Assembly (NCBI GenBank): GCA_017307785.1
Contig: JAFKGI010000033.1
Coordinates: forward strand, 30,463 to 94,462
DNA from: Vulcanimicrobiota bacterium
Lineage (GTDB): Bacteria; Vulcanimicrobiota; Xenobia; Xenobiales; JADMJV01
Length of the DNA: 64,000 bases
Direction: 5' to 3'
Part shown: piece after piece, positions 43,138 to 50,388 of the stretch
How positions within the stretch are numbered: position 1 is the first letter of the stretch
Layout: each line of letters opens with the position of its first letter
The notes under the pieces: model-generated
What the model saw: the letters and a program-made list of their open reading frames with translations, nothing else
Databases searched by the model: none
Told to the model about the DNA's origin: nothing
Translations under genes and position numbers: made by a program

Positions 43138-44349
43138 ATGTTTTCATCTATTCGTTCAAGCTCCGGTCCCCTGCGAGAGTTTCTCGAGTTCCAGCAGTTT
43201 GGCCGAAAGAGCGAACTGGATGAGGTCCTGGGCGTGCCCCGCATCGCCAACGAGTTCTGGACCTCCAAGCAACGGGCCGCCCACAGCCTCCACGAGGTTT
43301 CCTATCGGGCCTGCTTCAAGCCGCAGTTGCCCCGCTTCTTCATCGAACGCTTCACCAACCCCGGCGATTGGGTCTTCGACCCCTATATGGGCCGAGGCAC
43401 CAGCCTGCTGGAAGCCGCCTTCCTGGGACGAGTTCCGGTGGGCTGCGACATCAATCCCCTCTCCCAGGCCTTGCTGGCGCCTCGCCTGGCACCGCCCACC
43501 ATGGCCGAGATTGAGCAGCGACTCAGCGAGGTCGCCTGGGAACGGAAAGTGGAGCTCCCCGAAGACTTGCTGGTCTTCTACCACCCCACCACCCTGCAGC
43601 ATCTGTGCGGACTGCGCAAGCATCTGCAGCGGGGCGGACTGGACCATATCGACCGCTGGATCCAGATGGTGGCTTTGACCCGGCTGGCCGGACATTCGGC
43701 GGGATTCTTTTCGGTCTACACCCTGCCGCCCAACCAGGCTGTCTCGCTGGAATCACAGCGGCGCATCAACGAAAAACGCAAGCAGGTCCCTCCACCGCGC
43801 GACGTGGTCCAGATCATCCTGCGCAAGAGCCGCTCGCTCTTGCTGGACTTGAACAACGACGAACGAGAGAGATTGCATGCCCAGGCCGGCCAGGCCCGGC
43901 TGTTCACGGCCTCCAGCGAACAACCGCTGGCCATTCCCTCGCAAAAGCTGGCCCTGGTGGTCACTTCCCCACCTTTCCTGGACGTGGTCGACTACGCGCT
44001 GGACAACTGGCTGCGCTGCTGGTTCCTTGGCCTCAACCCCGGCCAGGTCACGCCCACCGTCACTCGCCGCGAGGGCGAGTGGCAGAACCACATTACCAAC
44101 GTGCTCTGCAACTGCTACCGCATGCTGCGGCCCGAAGGAGTGGTGGCTTTTGAGGTAGGCGAAGTGCGCAAAGCCAGCCTCGAACTGGAACGCCTGGTCG
44201 TGCCCGCGGCCCGCACCGCCGGCTTCGAGCCGATGTGCGTGCTGATCAACCAGCAGAAGTTCACCAAGACGGCCAACTGCTGGGGCGTAGCCAACGGCGC
44301 TAAAGGCACCAACACCAACCGCATCGTGGTCCTACGCCGCCCCGGCTAA
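43138..44349 (+). CDS. Orphan DNA amino-methyltransferase (TSPPF motif)
   Basis: 403 residues from the ATG at 43138. FDPYMGRGTSLLEAAFLGRVPVGCDINPLSQAL is the SAM-binding/motif I region seen in site-specific DNA methyltransferases, and VVTSPPFLDVVDY is catalytic motif IV of the TSPP(Y/F) class that methylates N4 of cytosine (or N6 of adenine). No restriction endonuclease gene is adjacent. It may be a solitary regulatory methyltransferase or a leftover of a restriction system. The following 350 bp hold a 62-bp repeat array rich in CCGCGG and CCCGGG palindromes. Confidence 0.7.
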   Translation: MFSSIRSSSGPLREFLEFQQFGRKSELDEVLGVPRIANEFWTSKQRAAHSLHEVSYRACFKPQLPRFFIERFTNPGDWVFDPYMGRGTSLLEAAFLGRVPVGCDINPLSQALLAPRLAPPTMAEIEQRLSEVAWERKVELPEDLLVFYHPTTLQHLCGLRKHLQRGGLDHIDRWIQMVALTRLAGHSAGFFSVYTLPPNQAVSLESQRRINEKRKQVPPPRDVVQIILRKSRSLLLDLNNDERERLHAQAGQARLFTASSEQPLAIPSQKLALVVTSPPFLDVVDYALDNWLRCWFLGLNPGQVTPTVTRREGEWQNHITNVLCNCYRMLRPEGVVAFEVGEVRKASLELERLVVPAARTAGFEPMCVLINQQKFTKTANCWGVANGAKGTNTNRIVVLRRPG

Positions 44350-44705
44350 AAACTCTACGCCGGGCCGCTGGGGAAGTCCGAGGAAAAACGCCGAGCCGCC
44401 CACTCAGCCGCGGAGAATCGCCGCGCCAGCCACGATCCCCCGGAAAAAACGCGGGGCCGCCGCACTCAGCCGCGGAGAATCGCCCTGCCAGCGCCAATCC
44501 CCCGGGAAAAACGTGGGGCCGCCGCACCCAGCCGCGGAGAATCGCCCTGCCAGCGCCGATCCCCCGGGAAAAACGCGGGGCCGCCGCACTCAGCCGCGGA
44601 AAATCGCCCTGCCAGCGCCGATCCCCCGGGAAAAACGCGGGACAGCCGCACCCAGCCGCGGAGAACAACCCCGGAAGGGCCGAACCCCTCGAAAAAAGCG
44701 GGCCC
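44350..44705. repeat. 62-bp tandem repeat array (about five copies)
   Basis: The non-coding stretch after the DNA methyltransferase consists of 62-bp units. CCGCGG recurs at 44408, 44470, 44532, 44594 and 44656, exactly 62 bp apart, and CCCGGG at 44501, 44563 and 44625. A-runs (AAAAAC) recur in each unit. The first and last units are degenerate. 62 is not a multiple of three, so apparent reading frames across it are not protein repeats. It ends at the MntA stop. Confidence 0.9.
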
Positions 44706-44707
44706 GA

Positions 44708-45094
44708 CTAACCTGTCTGGTGCTCCCGCCACCAACGAAGCCCTCGCTGGAGGCGTAAATGTTCATCCTCGGCCAGCCGGCAGACCTTGGAAACAAACAC
44801 GGCGTGGACCTCGGGATTGCGACGGAGCAAAAGCTGGCCGTCAAGGACTTCGCGACAGAGCAGGGAGTCGGCGCGATTGAGCACAGCCAGACTCACCTCT
44901 CCGTGGACCGCGTCCTCCACCGCTTCCTGTAGCTCCTCAAGGGCCGATGCCGGAGGCGCGCCCGACAGCAGAACCCCGACGTCCCAATCCGAATCCGGAC
45001 GCGCCTGCCCGCGAGCTCGCGATCCGTACAGCCAGGCAGACTCAACCCAAGGAAAGCGCCCGAAAACACCCTGCAACCGCTCAGCTGCTGACAT
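44708..45094 (-). CDS. mntA: MntA-type minimal nucleotidyltransferase antitoxin
   Basis: 128 residues from the ATG at 45094. WLYGSRARGQARPDSDWDVGVLL carries the GSx10DxD nucleotidyltransferase signature (Gly24-Ser25, Asp36 and Asp38). In HepT/MntA modules this protein adds AMP to a Tyr of the HEPN toxin to silence it. The start overlaps the 3' end of the HEPN gene by 14 bp. Some members have other substrates, but the pair with HEPN is diagnostic. Confidence 0.85.
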   Translation of the reverse strand: MSAAERLQGVFGRFPWVESAWLYGSRARGQARPDSDWDVGVLLSGAPPASALEELQEAVEDAVHGEVSLAVLNRADSLLCREVLDGQLLLRRNPEVHAVFVSKVCRLAEDEHLRLQRGLRWWREHQTG

Positions 45095-45494
45095 ACAGCA
45101 GGACCTCATCGCGAAAATCCAACAGCACATCCAGTCGGTGATTGACGATGTCGGCCACGACATCCAGGCGCAGGTCGTCGTAATCGTGCACCAGGATGTT
45201 GCGAAACCCAACCAGTGGCCGGTACTTGTCGGCGCTCTTCAGCATCCCGAACTGCTCGCAGGCGGTCAAAGCCGCTCGCGAAGTCGCCGCCGGCGGGCTA
45301 CCTTTCAAGGAGAGAACGCGCTGACACACGTCGATCAGCGCTTCCACGGCGATCTGCAGATCGCGCTCCACCGCCCGCCGCACCAGCCACTCCGCCTGCA
45401 GCCGCTCTACCGTCAGCTCTCCCAGGCTGCGCAGTTCCCGCAGGACCTGGTCAAGCTGCTGGAGCTTGGCCGTGACGACTCCGTTGATTTGCAT
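45081..45494 (-). CDS. hepT: HepT-type HEPN ribonuclease toxin (DUF86)
   Basis: 137 residues from the ATG at 45494; an upstream TTG at 45554 would lie in a repeat-like segment and is less likely. GFRNILVHDYDDLRLD contains the RNxxxHxY motif (Arg98, His103, Tyr105) of HEPN ribonucleases; Tyr105 is the residue expected to be AMPylated by MntA. Helical throughout. It precedes mntA on the same transcript, the usual order. Confidence 0.85.
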   Translation of the reverse strand: MQINGVVTAKLQQLDQVLRELRSLGELTVERLQAEWLVRRAVERDLQIAVEALIDVCQRVLSLKGSPPAATSRAALTACEQFGMLKSADKYRPLVGFRNILVHDYDDLRLDVVADIVNHRLDVLLDFRDEVLLYVSS

Positions 45495-45549
45495 CTGATC
45501 TGTTTCGGTTCCTGGCTCACTCTTCTTCTTTCGTGAAGCCGACCGACGA

Positions 45550-45574
45550 GCCAATCCCCCGGAAGAAATACGGG
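45550..45574. repeat. Short remnant resembling the 62-bp repeat unit
   Basis: GCCAATCCCCCGG (45550-45562) is identical to part of the second array unit (from 44493) and is followed by a related A-rich/CGGG stretch. It lies on the other side of the hepT-mntA pair, so the pair is bracketed by repeat sequence. Chance similarity in G+C-rich DNA cannot be excluded. Confidence 0.45.
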
Positions 45575-45586
45575 AGGGTTCCTAGG

Positions 45587-47191
45587 TTACCCCTTCTGGG
45601 GGTTGCGTTTCAGGTAGTCGTACACCCAGTTGCCGTACCAAATGAGCCCCATGGTGGTCAGAATGCCGACCGAGGCCATCACATACCAAAAGCGCTCGGG
45701 GTGGTGCATCTGCCAAAGCATTTGGGTCACGTCGTGGGGCGATTGGTTCAGCACCGACACGAGTTTATCGAAGGCCTCGCCGACTTTGACCTCCTGAATC
45801 TGCTCCGGACTGAGTCCCTTCTCGGCCAGCATCTGGCGGGCGAAGGCCTCTTTAGAGGCCAGCTTTCCATAGAGCGTCAACCCCAGGTAGCCTTCCATCG
45901 CCGCGCCGATACCGGGAGCAATCTGACACAGTCCGAGGTAGGTGCCTTTCTTATCAGCTGGAGCCAGGTTGCCGACGAACTCGGAGAACTTCGGAGACGA
46001 CAGCATCTCGCCGGCCGAGAAGCACATAATTCCGCCGATGCACATCCAGCCACTGGTGGAAGTTCCGCAGATCAGCAGCGCCAGGGTAGCCAGGCCAGTA
46101 CCGAACCAGATGCTGCTGGTGATACGGACGCGCGAAGAAAGGTAGCCGAAGAAGAAGCAAGTCAGCATAATCATGCCGGCGTTGACGTTCATGATGCCCT
46201 CGGCCTGAATCTGCTCGCCCTTCTTATCCACAATCATAACGAAGCCGGCGATTTTCTGAATGAGAGTCGCTTCGACGGGAGAATCAGGCTTGTGCACCAG
46301 ACTGCCGGCACTGGCCACCACGTCGCTACTGTTCACCCAATCGTCAATATAGTTGGGCAAGACGTCGAAGAGGCTGTAAAACATGAAGTAGAAGCCCGAA
46401 AAAATGGCTACGAACAGAAAAAGGTGAGGCTTGAGTAGCTCTCCCAAGGTATCGAAAATCATGGGACGCTGCTTGACGCCACTCTTCTTGCGAGCTTCTT
46501 CGCGAGCGAGGCGATCCTCAATCCCGGGCTCTCGGTAGGTCAACAGCAGCAGGAAGTTCAGACAAATGATTCCCGCGCAGGCCAGGAAGACGTAGCGCCA
46601 CTCCATCTTGCGCATATAGCCCGCCAGCAGCGGCCCTAGAAAAGCCCCGATGTTGACCGTCTGATAGAAGACGCCCCAGGCCATCGAGCTATTCTGGCGG
46701 TTGGTGCACTTGACCAAAGTGCCCTGAATGCCCGGCTTAAAGATGGCCGTCCCCAATGCCAGCACCAAAGCCCCGGCGAAAAATCCACCGTAGGTGGGAA
46801 ACGCCGACATGATCAAGTATCCGCAAATCTTCAGCACGGTAGACAAGAAGATGGCTTGCTTGTAGCCGTAGCGGTCGGCCACGCCGCCGGTAAAGACGGG
46901 CACCCAACTCTGGAAAATCATCCACCAGAAGAAGAGAATGCCCATTTCCGCCGGGGTGACGCCCAGTCCACCTTTGGAGACGGGGTCCTTCCCGTAGAGC
47001 GTGGCTACTGAGCGAGTGCCGTAAAAGGCCAGGCGCTCGACCATTTCCATCAGTCCGACGATCCAGAACACATAACCGAGACTGGCAATCGAAGAGAACA
47101 GGCCAAGTTGCTTAACATCCAGATTGTCCTCTTGGACAACCTGGGCTGGGCCGATTGATTCTTGGGGTAAATCTTGATCATTTTCTGACAT
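45587..47191 (-). CDS. Proton-dependent oligopeptide transporter (POT/PTR family)
   Basis: 534 residues, ATG start, about 12-14 membrane segments. MEMVERLAFYGTRSV holds the ExxER...YG motif of POT symporters, VADRYGYKQAIFLSTVLKICGYLI the MFS loop, and GTAIFKPGIQGTLVK the PTR signature region. It imports di/tripeptides with protons. A long insert around residues 285-335 (NSSDVVASAGSLVHKPDSP) and a C-terminal soluble segment (KGLSPEQIQEVKVGEAFDKL) are larger than usual. Confidence 0.85.
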   Translation of the reverse strand: MSENDQDLPQESIGPAQVVQEDNLDVKQLGLFSSIASLGYVFWIVGLMEMVERLAFYGTRSVATLYGKDPVSKGGLGVTPAEMGILFFWWMIFQSWVPVFTGGVADRYGYKQAIFLSTVLKICGYLIMSAFPTYGGFFAGALVLALGTAIFKPGIQGTLVKCTNRQNSSMAWGVFYQTVNIGAFLGPLLAGYMRKMEWRYVFLACAGIICLNFLLLLTYREPGIEDRLAREEARKKSGVKQRPMIFDTLGELLKPHLFLFVAIFSGFYFMFYSLFDVLPNYIDDWVNSSDVVASAGSLVHKPDSPVEATLIQKIAGFVMIVDKKGEQIQAEGIMNVNAGMIMLTCFFFGYLSSRVRITSSIWFGTGLATLALLICGTSTSGWMCIGGIMCFSAGEMLSSPKFSEFVGNLAPADKKGTYLGLCQIAPGIGAAMEGYLGLTLYGKLASKEAFARQMLAEKGLSPEQIQEVKVGEAFDKLVSVLNQSPHDVTQMLWQMHHPERFWYVMASVGILTTMGLIWYGNWVYDYLKRNPQKG

Positions 47192-47279
47192 AGCCAGGCC
47201 AGTATACGTGGTGCGAGCCCCGGAACTGTTGCCAGCCTATGAACAGGGGTTCCATCCGGCGGACCGAAGCCGCGCAGCC

Positions 47280-47684
47280 ATGGCCACTCTCTTTACACGC
47301 ATTATCAACGGGGAATTGCCCGGTCGCTTCGTGCATCGCGACGATCGCTGCGTGGCTTTCCTCAGCATTCATCCACTTCAGCCCGGCCACACGCTGGTCG
47401 TGCCGATCGAAGAGGTCGATCACTGGATCGATTTGAGCCCGGAACTGCTGCAGCACTGCACCCAGGTGGCTCAGCGCATCGCGCGGGCCGCCCAGCAAGC
47501 CTTCCAGCCCGAAAAGGTGGGGCTGATGCTGGCCGGACTGGAAGTTCCTCACGTGCATTTTCATGTCGTCCCCATCAATGGAGGCAACGATATGGACTTC
47601 TCGCGGCAAAATCTGAACGCGACGGCGGCCGAACTGGATGCGGCCGCCGCCAAGCTGAGCCAGGCGCTCCAACAGCTGGCCTAA
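47280..47684 (+). CDS. HIT-family hydrolase (histidine triad)
   Basis: 134 residues from the ATG at 47280, which gives the family start MATLFTRIINGELPGRFVHRDDRCVAFLSIHP. GLEVPHVHFHVVPI contains the HxHxH triad. HIT proteins hydrolyse AMP-linked or dinucleoside substrates. An in-frame start upstream adds unconserved residues. The next gene (mgtE) begins 4 bp after the stop. Confidence 0.9.
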   Translation: MATLFTRIINGELPGRFVHRDDRCVAFLSIHPLQPGHTLVVPIEEVDHWIDLSPELLQHCTQVAQRIARAAQQAFQPEKVGLMLAGLEVPHVHFHVVPINGGNDMDFSRQNLNATAAELDAAAAKLSQALQQLA

Positions 47685-47688
47685 CCCG

Positions 47689-49068
47689 ATGGCCTCTTCC
47701 GCCACCCGTTCCCTGCAGGAGAACGAAGAGCTTCTCTATCTCCTACGAGACGAGCTCACCACCTTCGTCGAGCAGGACGAAATGGAGCTGGCGGCGGCGC
47801 GCATCGAGCTTTTCCATCCGGCCGACCAGGCCGACGCCCTGGAAGCTTTGCCCGAGAGCATTCGCGACCGGCTGCTCTCCCACTTAGGCGATGAGGACAT
47901 CGCGGAAATCCTCGACTTCCTGGAAGACGAGCCGCGCACCCGCTTCGTATCCCGCCTGGACAACGCCAAGCTGGCGCGCATCCTGGTGTGCGTGGACGAA
48001 GTGGTGGCTGCCGACATCGTCGAGCAGCTGCCCGACGAGCGGGTCAACCCGGTTCTTTCGCAGCTGGCCAACCGCGAGGAAGTCTCCGAACTGCTCAGCC
48101 TGCCCGAAGACGTGGTGGGCCGCTGGATGTCCCCCGACGTACTCTCGCTGCAGGCCGACTGGACGGTGGAAGAAGCCTTTACCTACCTGCGCCGCGAGAA
48201 ACCCGACAGCGGCGAGCACTTCTATCTTTACATTGTGGACGAAGAGAACATTCTTCAGGGCGTGGTCAGCATTCGCAACTTTATCACCGCCGATCCGCAG
48301 GTGCCACTGCGCGACATCATGGTGACCGACGTCATCCGCCTGGACATCACCACCGACCAGGAACAAGCAGCCGAGCGCATCCGTCACTACGGCCTGTTGG
48401 CCCTGCCGGTGGTGGAGGAGAACGGTGAACTGGTCGGACTCTTGCGCGCCGACGAAGTGCTCAACGTGCAGGTCGAAGAGGCCACCGAAGACATCTACCT
48501 GCAGGTCGGCCTGCAGAGCGACGCCTCTCCCTTCAGCCCCGTCATGCAGGCCATCAAAGTGCGCGTGCCCTGGCTGATCATCAACCTGGTCATCGGCTTC
48601 TTTTCGGCCTTCATCGTCAGCCTCTTCGAGAGCACCATCGCCAAAGCAGCCTTGCTGGCCAGTTTCATGCCCATCATCGCCGGCCACGGCGGCAACGCCG
48701 GCAGCCAGACCTCGACCCTGGTGGTGCGCGGCCTGGCTCTGAACGAAATCGGTCGCCGCGACGTGGTCACGGTTATGCGCAAAGAGGCCAGCTTTGGACT
48801 GCTCTACGGTCTGCTGGCCGGCGCCCTGACCTCGGGCCTGGCCTACTGGATGTCCCACGATCGCAATCTTTCCGGCATCGTCTTTCTGGCCATGAGCGGC
48901 AACGTCATGCTGGCCACTCTGGGAGGCAGCATGATTCCGGTGCTGCTCAAACGCATGAACGTGGACCCGGCTCTGGCCTCCACCGTCTGGCTGACCACCC
49001 TGACCGACTGGATCGGCTTTCTGTTGCTGCTGGGCCTGGCCTCACTGTACCTGAAGTCCGGACTTTGA
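47689..49068 (+). CDS. mgtE: Magnesium transporter MgtE
   Basis: 459 residues, ATG start. N-terminal MgtE domain with HPADQADALEALPE and FLEDEPRTRFVSRLD, two CBS domains (PLRDIMVTDVIRLDITTDQEQAAERI among them), then five membrane segments with MPIIAGHGGNAGSQTSTLVVRGLAL, the ion-pore signature. The cytoplasmic domains gate the channel by sensing Mg2+. No M-box-like leader was seen. Confidence 0.95.
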   Translation: MASSATRSLQENEELLYLLRDELTTFVEQDEMELAAARIELFHPADQADALEALPESIRDRLLSHLGDEDIAEILDFLEDEPRTRFVSRLDNAKLARILVCVDEVVAADIVEQLPDERVNPVLSQLANREEVSELLSLPEDVVGRWMSPDVLSLQADWTVEEAFTYLRREKPDSGEHFYLYIVDEENILQGVVSIRNFITADPQVPLRDIMVTDVIRLDITTDQEQAAERIRHYGLLALPVVEENGELVGLLRADEVLNVQVEEATEDIYLQVGLQSDASPFSPVMQAIKVRVPWLIINLVIGFFSAFIVSLFESTIAKAALLASFMPIIAGHGGNAGSQTSTLVVRGLALNEIGRRDVVTVMRKEASFGLLYGLLAGALTSGLAYWMSHDRNLSGIVFLAMSGNVMLATLGGSMIPVLLKRMNVDPALASTVWLTTLTDWIGFLLLLGLASLYLKSGL

Positions 49069-49102
49069 AGGGCCCCCTCCCCCGGCTGGAGAACCTGCGG
49101 AG

Positions 49103-49414
49103 ATGGGGACCACCACGACTACCAGCAGCAAACGCACCACGAAGAAGGCTGCCTCTTCGCCACTCGACGACCTCCGCGCGGAAGCTCTGGAGTTAGAGGC
49201 ACAACTCGAGGAAGAACTCTGGAAGGACGCCATTCGCGCCGCCCAGGCCGCGGTCGAATCCCTGGCTGAAAACGAGAGTTCCGGTCATCCCTTTGACCGC
49301 CGTCGCGGACTGCGTCTGCGCGACAAAGCCACCAAGATTGACGCCGCCTTCAATCGGTTGCGCGCCCTGCGCCGCGGCGAAATGCTGCCGCCGCGCGTCG
49401 AAGACGAATTCTAA
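49103..49414 (+). CDS. Hypothetical small protein
   Basis: 103 residues, ATG start. A Thr/Ser/Lys-rich N-terminus (TTTTTSSKRTTKKAASS) is followed by a helical acidic region (DLRAEALELEAQLEEELWKDAIRAAQAAVESL) and a basic C-terminus (RRRGLRLRDKATKID). No membrane segment. Family not recognised. It precedes a STAS-like gene by only a few bases, so the two may be co-transcribed with the B3/B4 gene and acs. Confidence 0.6.
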   Translation: MGTTTTTSSKRTTKKAASSPLDDLRAEALELEAQLEEELWKDAIRAAQAAVESLAENESSGHPFDRRRGLRLRDKATKIDAAFNRLRALRRGEMLPPRVEDEF

Positions 49415-49453
49415 TCAGGCGTGGCCCACTGGCAGCGGACGACCGAAGACTTC

Positions 49454-49765
49454 ATGGCAACTTTCCGAATGGAAGGTTGTCCGGACCAGGGTGATCTCGA
49501 AAGCTTGAGCCGCGATCTGCTGGATGCCGCCGACGCCGGATTCCATCACCTGATCCTCGATCTGCGCGCCTCCTGTGAGCAAACTCCCCAACAGTGGCGC
49601 AGTCTGCGACCCGTCATCGAGACCATCACCCAGCGAGGCGCGCGTCTATCGGTCAAGGGCGCCGCACCGGAACTGGAAGCCGGTCTGGAAAACGCCGCCA
49701 TCGAAGCCCAACTGCGCATGCTCGACCGTCAGTATCCGGACTTTTTCCGTAAGCACACGGCATGA
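49454..49765 (+). CDS. Small STAS-like protein
   Basis: About 103 residues from the ATG at 49454; a GTG at 49421 is an alternative. ATFRMEGCPDQGDLESLSRDLLDA followed by FHHLILDLRA resembles the first strand, helix and central strand of a STAS/anti-sigma-antagonist fold. The phosphorylatable Ser of true antagonists is not evident. The stop overlaps the next ATG (ATGA). Weak family call. Confidence 0.5.
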   Translation: MATFRMEGCPDQGDLESLSRDLLDAADAGFHHLILDLRASCEQTPQQWRSLRPVIETITQRGARLSVKGAAPELEAGLENAAIEAQLRMLDRQYPDFFRKHTA

Positions 49766-50382
49766 TCGAAGTCGCCCCCAACGAGCGCCTGTTGGCGCGC
49801 ACCTTCACCTGTGATTTTCCCGCTCCGCTGCAAGACTGCCCGGCCTCCGAGCGCGTCCTTCGCTTGCTGCGCAAAGAAGAGAGTCCGGGCTTCGCTCCTG
49901 ACGACGCCATCAAGGCCGCCGTGCGCAACCTGCTGCGCCTGGGGGGCTTCAAGCCGACGGGCCGCAGCAAACCGGCCAGCGAGTATCTGGAAAAAGCCTT
50001 TCAAGACGGCTACCTGAACCCCATCAACGCAGCCGTTGATGTGTGCAACGCGGTGTCGCTCCACAGCGGCTTACCCATCAGTGTGATTGACCTCGACCTG
50101 GCCCAGGCGCCTTACCAGGTGAAGATTGTGCCGGAGAAGATTAGCTATGTCTTCAATCCCAGCGGCCAGGAACTGGACCTCCAAGGCCTGGTCTGCTTCT
50201 GGGACGCCCAGGGCCCTTGCGGCTCCCCCGTCAAAGACTCTCAGCGCACCAAGACCCATGGGGAAACTCGAAGAATTCTGGTGCTCATCTGGGGAAGTCA
50301 GGAATTTCCCGAACGAGTGGACGCGGCGGAGAAGCTCTACCGCGAACTGCTCCAGGACTGCGGAGCCCAGCTGACAAAGTAA
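49762..50382 (+). CDS. B3/B4 tRNA-binding domain protein
   Basis: 206 residues. RKEESPGFAPDDAIKAAVRNLLRLGGFKPTGRSKPASEYL and GYLNPINAAVDVCNAVSLHSGLPISVIDLD match the B3/B4 domain known from the beta subunit of phenylalanyl-tRNA synthetase and from stand-alone proteins (COG3382-like). These may edit mischarged tRNA, though stand-alone function is unsettled. Coupled to the STAS-like gene and followed by acs after 6 bp. Confidence 0.8.
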   Translation: MIEVAPNERLLARTFTCDFPAPLQDCPASERVLRLLRKEESPGFAPDDAIKAAVRNLLRLGGFKPTGRSKPASEYLEKAFQDGYLNPINAAVDVCNAVSLHSGLPISVIDLDLAQAPYQVKIVPEKISYVFNPSGQELDLQGLVCFWDAQGPCGSPVKDSQRTKTHGETRRILVLIWGSQEFPERVDAAEKLYRELLQDCGAQLTK

Positions 50383-50388
50383 AGGTCT

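Noticed and set aside
44350..44844. Overlapping open frames with repeated FFPGDRGWRG-like peptides across the 62-bp array.
   Set aside because: The unit length is not a multiple of three, so each copy changes frame; they are by-products of G+C-rich repeats.
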